Below, piece by piece: positions 55,701 through 61,758 of a DNA stretch of 64,000 nucleotides (its first letter is position 1; every line of letters starts with the position of its first letter). The stretch is taken from contig CASDPK010000007.1 in NCBI GenBank assembly GCA_949282555.1, positions 1 through 64,000 on the forward strand, written 5' to 3'. The translations under genes were made by a program, and so were the position numbers. Under the pieces are notes generated by a model, which saw nothing but the letters and a program-made list of their open reading frames with translations, was not told the DNA's origin and ran no database searches. This DNA comes from an uncultured Lentisphaeraceae bacterium (GTDB taxonomy: Bacteria; Verrucomicrobiota; Kiritimatiellia; RFP12; DVOR01).

Positions 55701-55897
55701 GCAGGCGCCACAGCGGCATTGAGACGCTCCAAAGCCCACGTGCGCGCCCATGTCATCGAAAGGATCGTGGGTGTGGCCACGACCAATCCGATCAGCGCGA
55801 CCACCAGAACAAGGAGGCCAATAACCCACTTGCGGAGCCACTTGCCCCGCTTTTTGGGTGGAGGTTCGGCGGCATTGATAGGGTGTGTAAAATCCAT
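52763..55897 (-). CDS. AsmA-family inner-membrane protein
   Basis: This 1044-residue protein has one N-terminal transmembrane segment (WVIGLLVLVVALIGLVVATP) and a very long periplasmic beta-rich region. The C-terminal DUF-like ending includes LDCSGSTNLMTRELDYTLSLPL, typical of AsmA domains. Family members are implicated in phospholipid transport to, and assembly of, the outer membrane. The C-terminal 50 residues are Ala/Gly/Asp-rich with a basic end. The ATG at 55897 follows GAGGAG; the seven extra residues of the longer frame look unnatural. It heads the polA operon. Confidence 0.82.
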   Translation of the reverse strand: MDFTHPINAAEPPPKKRGKWLRKWVIGLLVLVVALIGLVVATPTILSMTWARTWALERLNAAVAPARVTAEAWSLSWFGEQQIEGITYCDETKGIRSTVKRVRLGSLWQLLPMGKMSVEVAVETPEVFLTSVPTETAPVPPPTTPPATAPSAPKKMVLPAWDLSARVTVTEASVHSDALPEPLLSKGRLEVNLPALDKDLTVTFSGQALDATTTAEATLSPIERLLEAKVAADILRTARMSFAAPWATLSANVDMPPEAALPLCQTTMTLRLAPLLARLQTLKVAVPEGLEAVSGNVILSAALAPSKIKGQQTATLDLSSNDVALTYEGKTLRLSPRLGFALSVDPNAPLRATLERLSLDFPGLMAAGKGSLAEGTLAAELDVNRLLETFRPFLGELSLADALSLRLDARAKDGTFGLDVKATSRTQTIADVTLSAEGIDLENRSVRSAKLNLKAILEEALRFAPPLPNGQQLKGTLWVNAAGAGAFEDFKGKALLAVRDLTYRSASWKVEEPSLLEAETDFRGWNERNAPNPGWCFTLTHLKLTSPVFSAQGDVTYRLRPGHLTLDLSGTAQPGTVLARWRTWGKDETPMSLTGETDYAIQLSYAPASREGTGQLRLKSTDFAMTLPPYRAFPLPITLEATASLDETTAELKSLTLETPYLGLQANGTLVENLAKLQGELTPDFTAIFLDLPFFDTLRKHVAITGRHSRPFAFEAPINAGAAGFLNYGKGSAEVVFDRITVPGFDIPNGTAKVALDKGIAALDGVLTVNGGTLRLSPRIALGAKPYTITLPDDSQVLEGVALTQQLLDTALKYVNPMLPGSASPQGTLDLVCNRFTLPLGDVPLKDLETQFSLRTHACGVRPNGLLGTVLGLVRMADKAAILPDQDFSVRITEGTLTCDPIRMRIAAIKLDCSGSTNLMTRELDYTLSLPLTQQLLGDRLSKHLRVGEVLRLPIRGTTDRPILDTEPLVNTLANSALGQATERLTERLGKALKKGGEAGMDAGSALGDAAGDVIRATGRGGAEAGEQLGDALRSLFNRKKKND

Positions 55898-55923
55898 AAA
55901 ACGACTCCTCAAGGGCACACGCC

Positions 55924-55932
55924 CATTGTAAC
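55924..55932 (-). promoter_or_regulatory. Promoter of the AsmA-polA-truA operon (extended -10)
   Basis: On the minus strand TGTTACAAT is an extended -10, 26 bp before the ATG at 55897 with a GAGGAG between. Confidence 0.55.
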
Positions 55933-56077
55933 AAATGTCTTTCTATCCCGTAAAAGCAACACGGTCTTAAGGCTTATTTCGGAAGGCATGGGATGCCCTC
56001 GGATTAAAGGTATATGGGTGGATCAACCATGCCAACCATCGGTGTAATGAGCAACGTGCGCACCCCTTTCTATTATA

Positions 56078-56107
56078 CTTGAAATGTTTACTTCCTGACG
56101 TTTCAAG
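56078..56107. other. Unassigned hairpin in the gap between asmA-like and thiD genes
   Basis: CTTGAAATGT (56078-56087) pairs with ACGTTTCAAG (56098-56107) with one wobble and a 10-nt loop. TATACT just upstream (56074-56079, plus strand) could be a -10, but no -35 is present. The 55,930-56,180 stretch has no ORF worth calling. It may be a small RNA or a control site. Confidence 0.3.
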
Positions 56108-56180
56108 ATAATAAAGAAGCGCCAGCGAGGGCAGACACACAGGCCAAGTCACCACGAACGCGAATGCCGAGCCTCTGTGC

Positions 56181-56241
56181 GGGAGGCTCCGTATCGGACG
56201 GTGAGATACGGAGCCTCTCGGAGGGTGATACGGAGGATCTC
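56181..56241 (-). repeat. 61-bp dispersed palindromic repeat, copy D (opposite orientation)
   Basis: On the minus strand, from 56241 down, the order is GAGATCCTCCGTATC, 7 nt, GAGAGGCTCCGTATC, 9 nt, GATACGGAGCCTCCC. On the plus strand these are 56227-56241, 56205-56219 and 56181-56195. The stem is 13 perfect base pairs plus wobble. The single half-unit is on the other side compared with copies A-C, showing the element is inverted as a whole. Confidence 0.9.
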
Positions 56242-56303
56242 AAGAGCCCTTCCGCCGCACGGTCTTGGAATGTCTGCCTGCGGTTCGATCGTGGTCTCTG
56301 AAC

Positions 56304-57794
56304 TTATCCAAGACGTTCGGTTCGTGTTTTGCCAGATTGCAACGGGGCGCAAGGGGCGTAAACGGCGGCACGACCTGCGGGGGCGGCTACGCTAAGCAAG
56401 CCCAGCACATAGTCTTTCGCGGCGACAATGGCATCGGGAAGCGCGTCGCCCAGCGCCAATCGTGCGGCGATGGCGGAGGAAAGGGCACACCCTGTGCCGT
56501 GCGTTGTGAGGGGGCTGGGGATTGTCGGCGATTCAAAAAACCATGTCCCGGAGGCGGAAGCGAGGATATCGGCAGAGGGGCGCTCCTTTGCGTGTCCACC
56601 TTTTACCAAGACGGCGACACCCAGCATTGCGTGGAGGCGTTGGGCGAGTGAGATTTGGCCATCAAGCGTGTGGATGGGGGATTCATCGTCCAACAAGGCT
56701 TGGGCCTCAGGCAGGTTGGGCGTGATCAATGTGGCCTTGGGCAGAAGGCGCTCACGCAAGATCTTTACGGCGTCACTGTCGAGGAGGCGTGCTCCACTGG
56801 TGGCCACCATCACGGGGTCGATGACCCATGGGCAGGAGAATTGAGGCAAAATGTCGGCGACAACGGCAATGTGTGGCGCATCCACCAGCATTCCGGTTTT
56901 GACGGCCCCCACCGTGAAGTCTTCCGCGATGCGCTCCAATTGTCCGCGCAGAATCTCCGGAGTGGCGGGCATGATGCCGCTGACGCCGTGCGGATTCTGT
57001 GCGGTGAGGGCGGTGATCGCGCTGCAACCATGGACACCGAAATCACGGAAGGCGCGCAGATCGGCCTGAATGCCCGCGCCACCGCCACTGTCGCTCCCGG
57101 CGATGGTGAGGGCGACGGGAACCCTTTTCCTCTGCGAAAATGACAGGGACTCCGCGGTGGGGAGATGGGGAAGCGGCACACCCAAAAGGTGTTGGCCGGC
57201 CGCGACAAACACCGTCTGCCCCGTGACGGAAGGCGTGGTGAGCAAGAAGGAAACGGCGGCGTGCAGATCCGCAAGGGTGGGGCGCGGCGTGAGGCATTCC
57301 CCTGCCTTTTCGCTGTGTTCCCGATGGGGAGGGGGAAGGACGGGCCCAGGGGCAATGGCATTGAGCCGCGTTCCCGTGGAACGGCCCCAGACCACCGCCG
57401 TGCGTTCGACCCATTCTGCGAGGGCGCGCTTGGCCGCCATGTAGGCGTGAATGGTCGCGGGAAGGGCCGCTTCCGCCCAATGGACGCGTGCATCCAAAAA
57501 GAGGATGAGGTGGGCTTTGGGCTGGGTGCGATGCAGGGCTTCGGCCAAACGGATGGGCCCTTTCGCGTTTGCTTGGAGCATCCGTTCGGGAGCCGCATTC
57601 AACTCAAACAATCCTGGAAGGATGAGCGCGGCATCGCAGGTGACACCGTCCAACGCGGATTCCGGAGCGAAGTCGTCGGAAAGGAAATCCCCATAATCCT
57701 TGCGGGAGAGGAGAATCACCTCGTGGCCGTCTCGTTCCAGCAACGGAAACAAGGCGGCCCCGATGCGCCCGGGGCCGAAGAGTGCGATACGCAT
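56304..57794 (-). CDS. Fusion of a short-chain dehydrogenase and HMP(-P) kinase ThiD
   Basis: A single 496-residue chain has two enzymes. Residues 1-220 are an SDR with the nucleotide-binding GPGRIGAAL, catalytic Y118-x3-K122, LNAIAPGPV and a C-terminal GQTVFVAAGQHL, most like FolM-type pterin reductases. Residues from about 225 are ThiD: AGSDSGGGAGIQADL, VKTGML, DPVMVATSG, and the phosphate-binding THGTGC motif. ThiD phosphorylates hydroxymethylpyrimidine for thiamine synthesis. Pterin or pyrimidine chemistry could link the halves, but this is inference. The ATG at 57794 is chosen because the frame upstream runs through infC. The gene lies 7 bp after infC. Confidence 0.87.
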   Translation of the reverse strand: MRIALFGPGRIGAALFPLLERDGHEVILLSRKDYGDFLSDDFAPESALDGVTCDAALILPGLFELNAAPERMLQANAKGPIRLAEALHRTQPKAHLILFLDARVHWAEAALPATIHAYMAAKRALAEWVERTAVVWGRSTGTRLNAIAPGPVLPPPHREHSEKAGECLTPRPTLADLHAAVSFLLTTPSVTGQTVFVAAGQHLLGVPLPHLPTAESLSFSQRKRVPVALTIAGSDSGGGAGIQADLRAFRDFGVHGCSAITALTAQNPHGVSGIMPATPEILRGQLERIAEDFTVGAVKTGMLVDAPHIAVVADILPQFSCPWVIDPVMVATSGARLLDSDAVKILRERLLPKATLITPNLPEAQALLDDESPIHTLDGQISLAQRLHAMLGVAVLVKGGHAKERPSADILASASGTWFFESPTIPSPLTTHGTGCALSSAIAARLALGDALPDAIVAAKDYVLGLLSVAAPAGRAAVYAPCAPLQSGKTRTERLG

Positions 57795-57801
57795 GGGGAA
57801 C

Positions 57802-58509
57802 TCAACGCTGCGTCGGACGAAGGCCGAGGGTGGGCTTCGTCGAAGGCGGTGTTGCGGTGGGAGCCAAGCCAACCGCAGGCTTGGTCGGTGCCAGGCCTGC
57901 GGCAGGGCGTTGCTCTTGGGCGGGAGCCGCGGGCTTTTTCGCGCCACCCTTCGTCGATTTCGGCGCGAGCAGGCAGCTGAGCACACGGCCCATGAGCTTG
58001 GGCGGCTGCTCCACGGACGTCTTTTCCGAGCAGAGCTCGACGACGCGCTCGATAAGCTCGGTTCCGAGTTCGCGGTGCGCATTCTCGCGTCCGCGATACA
58101 TCAGGGAAACTTTGACCTTGTTGCCCTGCTCGATGAACCCGAGGATGTCCTTAACTTTGCGCGTGACATCACCCACGTCTGTGCCGGCATGGAACTTGAT
58201 TTCCTTGACCTGCGTGGACTTGGCGTTCTTGCGTGCCTGTTTCTGCCGGATGCTCTCCTCGTAACGGAACTTGCCGTAATCCATGATCTTGCAGACGGGC
58301 GGCTGTGCGGAGGGCGTGATTTCCACAAGGTCGAGGCCTTGGGCCTCGGCAAGGCTTTGGGCCTTGCGAGTGGGCATCACGCCGAGCATCTTGCCTTCGG
58401 CGTCAACCACGCGCACCTCGGGTACGCGGATCTTGAAGTTGGTACGGACGAACGAGGCGGTCTTGCGATCGTTGCGTTCCGGGCGGGGGCTGGGGGGAGG
58501 AAGTGCCAA
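57802..58509 (-). CDS. infC: Translation initiation factor IF-3 with TTG start and C-terminal extension
   Basis: The protein binds the 30S subunit and checks initiator tRNA and start codon. The family core is plain: TARKAQSLAE-type N-domain with APSAQPPVCKIMDYGKFRYE, and C-domain with KEIKFHAGTDVGDVTRKV and LLAPK. The start is a TTG at 58509 with AGGAG 7 nt upstream; there is no ATG or GTG in a usable position before the first conserved block. Rare infC start codons are known (AUU in E. coli) and allow IF-3 to repress its own translation. After the core, 60 residues carry three AGLAPT-like repeats. rpmI and rplT, normally next, are absent. Confidence 0.93.
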   Translation of the reverse strand: MALPPPSPRPERNDRKTASFVRTNFKIRVPEVRVVDAEGKMLGVMPTRKAQSLAEAQGLDLVEITPSAQPPVCKIMDYGKFRYEESIRQKQARKNAKSTQVKEIKFHAGTDVGDVTRKVKDILGFIEQGNKVKVSLMYRGRENAHRELGTELIERVVELCSEKTSVEQPPKLMGRVLSCLLAPKSTKGGAKKPAAPAQEQRPAAGLAPTKPAVGLAPTATPPSTKPTLGLRPTQR

Positions 58510-58533
58510 GGGGCGGCTCCTGTTGGGTTTCTG

Positions 58534-60276
58534 TTACTGTTCGTCGGTGGTCTCTTTGCGGACCATTTCGATGAAGGCTTCCGGGGGCATCGTTCCCAGG
58601 TCGCCCTTTTCACGGCTACGCACCGCGACAACGCCGGCTTCGGCCTCGCGGCCGCCGAGCACGAGCATATAGGGGATCTTTGCCAAGGTGGCCTTGCGGA
58701 TCTTGGCGCCGATTTTGTCATTGGCCCAGTCACCTTCGGCGCGGAGGCCGGCGGCGGTGAGCTTGGCAAGGGTTTCTTTGGCGACCGGGAGCTGGGCGTC
58801 GGTGATCGGCATCACCTTTGCCTGAACGGGGGCCAACCACGTGGGGAAGGCTCCGGCATAATGCTCAATGAGAATGCCGAAGAAACGTTCCAGCGAGCCG
58901 AGCAACGCACGGTGCACCATATAGGGCTGATGCTCCTTGCCGTCTTCGCCGGTGTAGGAAAGGTTGAAACGCTCGGGAAGGTTGAAGTCGAACTGAATCG
59001 TGCCGAGCTGCCATTCACGCCCAAGGGCATCCTTGATCTTCATGTCGATCTTCGGGCCATAGAAGGCGCCACCGCCTTCGTCAACGTCGTAGGCCATTCC
59101 TTCGGCTTCCAGGGCGTGGCGGAGGGAGGCGGTGGCTTGTTCCCACTTCGCATCATCGCCGACGGCCTTCTCGGGCTTCGTGGACAGGTAGGCGGTGATG
59201 TCCTCAAAGCCAAACCGACGGAGAATGCGGAGGCAGAAGCGCACGGTGAAGCGAATCTCGTCCTCAATTTTCTCGGGGGCACAGAAAATATGTGCGTCGT
59301 CTTGCGTGAAGCCACGCACGCGGAACAAGCCGTGGCGCACGCCGTCCTTTTCGTAACGATAGACGGTGCCAAGCTCAGCCCAGCGCAACGGGAGGTCGCG
59401 GTAGCTCCACTTTTTGAAGAGATAGGCCTGAATGTGGAAGGGGCAGTTCATCGGCTTGACGTAGTACGTTTCCTGCGTCGCCTTGTCTCCCTCTCCTTCG
59501 GTCACGTTCATGGGCGGGAACATTCCGTCCTTGTAAAATCCCAAGTGGCCGGAGGTCTGCCAAAGGTTTGCGCGCCCGATGTGCGGGGTGAAGAGCATTT
59601 CGTACCCATGGCGGAAGTGCTCCTTGCGCCAGTAATCCTCAATGGCCACGCGCACACGCGCACCCTTCGGCAACCAGTGGGCAAGCCCCGGGCCGACGCT
59701 CTCGGTGATGGTGAAGAGTTCGAGTTCCTTGCCGAGTTTCCGGTGGTCACGCTTCTTCGCCTCTTCGATGCGGGCGACAATGGCGTCCAGCTCCTTTTGG
59801 GAGGCCGCGGCAATGCCATAAAGGCGCTGAAGCATCTTGTTGTGTTCGTCACCGCGGTAGTAGCTTCCGGCGACACTCATCAACTTTACGGCACCAACGC
59901 ATCCGCTGTGTTCCACGTGCGGGCCGCGGCAGAGATCCACGTAGTCGCCTGTGCGGTAAATGCTGACAGTTTCGCCTTCGGGAATGTCGGCCAAACGCTC
60001 CAATTTGTAGGGCTGATCCTTGAAAAGGGCCTGGGCCTGCTCACGGGAGACCTCTTCGCGCACGAAAGGCAACTTTGCGCCGATGAGCTTGCGAATCGCT
60101 TTTTCGATCGCCGGGAAATCCTCGGCGCTCAGACGATGCTCCATGTCAAAGTCATAATAAAACCCATCGTCGGTGGCAGGACCGATGTCAATCTTCACGT
60201 TGTCAAACAGCGAACAGACTGCCGACGCCATCAGGTGCGCCGCACTGTGCCGGATTTCTTCAATCGTCGCGCTCAT
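58534..60276 (-). CDS. thrS: Threonyl-tRNA synthetase lacking the TGS domain
   Basis: The 580-residue enzyme charges tRNA-Thr. It begins directly with the editing domain (HSAAH near residue 10 and CRGPH), without the about 60-residue TGS domain of typical ThrRS. The class II core follows (motif 2 LGTVYRYEKDGVRHGLFRVRGF, zinc Cys in VKPMNCPFH, motif 3 YMVHRALLGSLER) and an anticodon-binding domain. AAGGAG precedes the ATG at 60276, so the missing TGS is not a start-site error. It is followed by infC after 24 bp. Confidence 0.95.
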   Translation of the reverse strand: MSATIEEIRHSAAHLMASAVCSLFDNVKIDIGPATDDGFYYDFDMEHRLSAEDFPAIEKAIRKLIGAKLPFVREEVSREQAQALFKDQPYKLERLADIPEGETVSIYRTGDYVDLCRGPHVEHSGCVGAVKLMSVAGSYYRGDEHNKMLQRLYGIAAASQKELDAIVARIEEAKKRDHRKLGKELELFTITESVGPGLAHWLPKGARVRVAIEDYWRKEHFRHGYEMLFTPHIGRANLWQTSGHLGFYKDGMFPPMNVTEGEGDKATQETYYVKPMNCPFHIQAYLFKKWSYRDLPLRWAELGTVYRYEKDGVRHGLFRVRGFTQDDAHIFCAPEKIEDEIRFTVRFCLRILRRFGFEDITAYLSTKPEKAVGDDAKWEQATASLRHALEAEGMAYDVDEGGGAFYGPKIDMKIKDALGREWQLGTIQFDFNLPERFNLSYTGEDGKEHQPYMVHRALLGSLERFFGILIEHYAGAFPTWLAPVQAKVMPITDAQLPVAKETLAKLTAAGLRAEGDWANDKIGAKIRKATLAKIPYMLVLGGREAEAGVVAVRSREKGDLGTMPPEAFIEMVRKETTDEQ

Positions 60277-60301
60277 CGCTACTCCTTGAAAGTTCCCGCA
60301 G

Positions 60302-60307
60302 ATTATA
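60302..60307 (-). promoter_or_regulatory. thrS operon -10
   Basis: On the minus strand TATAAT is a consensus -10, 26 bp before the thrS ATG. The leader contains AAGGAG. A -35 is weak (TTCCTT, 17 bp away). Confidence 0.6.
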
Positions 60308-60349
60308 CCCTAAATCTTCCCGGAAAGGAAGCACCTGTCTGGGCCGTGA

Positions 60350-60360
60350 TGTGTTACAAT
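60350..60360 (+). promoter_or_regulatory. Extended -10 placed 6 nt before the ketosynthase ATG (leaderless candidate)
   Basis: TGTGTTACAAT ends 6 nt before the ATG at 60367. It shares TGTG[TC]TA and the 6-nt spacing with the genes at 42732 and 46389. Confidence 0.55.
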
Positions 60361-60366
60361 GAAACC

Positions 60367-61758
60367 ATGATCACGACGCATGCCGAAGGTGTGGTGTTCA
60401 CCGGCATCAGTGGGTGCTTTGGCGGAGCACCGACGCCGAAGGCGCTGTGGAAGGCTATTCTGCGGCGTCAGAGTTTCTTTGTCCCCCGCAGCGAGGCCGC
60501 CGGTGTCGCCGCAACGGAAGTTTCGTTTGCCGGACATGAGTTGCCGGAGGTCTGCGCGGCGTTGGGGGAGCGCTTCGCTTGCCGGACGGATCACATTCCA
60601 TTGCCGCCGGATTTGGGTATCGGCGACAATCCCGACTTTTGGTTCGGTGCACAATTGCTGCACGATGCGTTGCTGGATGCAGGATTGCCCCCGGAGAATC
60701 GGCCAACGGATCGTATGGCGCTCTTTGTGGGATATGAGCCTGCATTTAATCCGGCGGCGGTGAATTGGTTGTGGCACGCATCAGTGATTGGTCAAGTGAT
60801 GAGCACGCTCCAACGGTTTTTCCCTGGGGCTTCGTATGCTCGGATGGAAGCGGTGCGCACGGAGCTGGCGGATACGTTGCCATTGCTGAAGCGTCGGCAG
60901 CTGGAGATGGCTCGCGGTGAAGGTGTGGTGCGTGGGTTGGCACAGGCGTTTGGCGCCTGCGATACGGCATGTTTATGCACGGCAGGTGAAGCCTCGGTGT
61001 TCGCGGGGCTGGATGCCGCGGCGAATGCCCTGCGAATGGGACAATGCGACGTGGCTGCGGTGTTGGTGCTCCAGCCCCCGATATCGCAGGCCCAACTCTT
61101 GGGAGAGGCGGCTCTGATGCCTTTTTCCAGTGCTCGCGAGTTGTTGCCCTTTACCGAGCGCTCCTCGGGAACGTTGCCGGGCGAGGGAGGCGCGGCCTTT
61201 GTTTTGCGACGTGCGGGCGATGTTCGTGCACAGGGTGGGCATGTTTATGCCGGCCTTCATGGGTGTGCGTTGGTTTCCGGATTGGAACCCGAGGAGGGCG
61301 GATTGACGGAAAGTCTCCGCCGGGCATTGCATCGGGCGCTTCGGCGTTTGCCCAATGGATTCCGTGACATCGATTATTGGGAGATGAACGCTTCTGGTAT
61401 TCCGGCGGAGGATGCCGCGGAGGAAACGCTTCTTAACCGTATGACGGCCAACCGTGGGGCACACATCCCCCTGCTGGCGGTCGGCTCGGCTAAGACTTCG
61501 TTCGGCCATACGCTCACGGCGGCAGGGGCATTGGGCGTGCTTAAGGGCATATTGTCGGTGAGTCACTGTGTGCTTCCACCCTCGGTAACGCCGGTGGATG
61601 ACAGTTTCCGCCTGCGAGAGCCGGAACAGTCTTACTATTGGGTGCAACAGGCCCGACCTTGGATTGCCTCTTCCATGCGTCCGCGACGTTTGGCGGTTTC
61701 TACGCTGGCCGCTTCCGGTCGTGCGGGGGCCGTCGTGCTTGAGGAGGCCGAACAATGA
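60367..61758 (+). CDS. Beta-ketoacyl synthase-like protein with an altered active site
   Basis: The 463-residue thiolase-fold protein belongs to the KS group used in type I fatty acid, PUFA and polyketide synthases. The nucleophile C202 is present in CDTAC. The second His is kept as H381 in SAKTSFGH. The first catalytic His, in the normal HGTGT motif, is Asn here (EMNASGIP, N341). Condensation would be impaired or altered, as in chain-length-factor-like or decarboxylating KS domains. The reading frame stays open for 2.6 kb upstream, but that part is antisense to thrS/infC. The stop overlaps the next ATG as ATGA. Confidence 0.85.
   Translation: MITTHAEGVVFTGISGCFGGAPTPKALWKAILRRQSFFVPRSEAAGVAATEVSFAGHELPEVCAALGERFACRTDHIPLPPDLGIGDNPDFWFGAQLLHDALLDAGLPPENRPTDRMALFVGYEPAFNPAAVNWLWHASVIGQVMSTLQRFFPGASYARMEAVRTELADTLPLLKRRQLEMARGEGVVRGLAQAFGACDTACLCTAGEASVFAGLDAAANALRMGQCDVAAVLVLQPPISQAQLLGEAALMPFSSARELLPFTERSSGTLPGEGGAAFVLRRAGDVRAQGGHVYAGLHGCALVSGLEPEEGGLTESLRRALHRALRRLPNGFRDIDYWEMNASGIPAEDAAEETLLNRMTANRGAHIPLLAVGSAKTSFGHTLTAAGALGVLKGILSVSHCVLPPSVTPVDDSFRLREPEQSYYWVQQARPWIASSMRPRRLAVSTLAASGRAGAVVLEEAEQ

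Noticed and set aside
57700-60366. Upstream extension of the ketosynthase reading frame (about 890 codons)
   Set aside because: This part is antisense to infC and thrS, both complete. A promoter and ATG at 60350-60369 explain the ketosynthase start.
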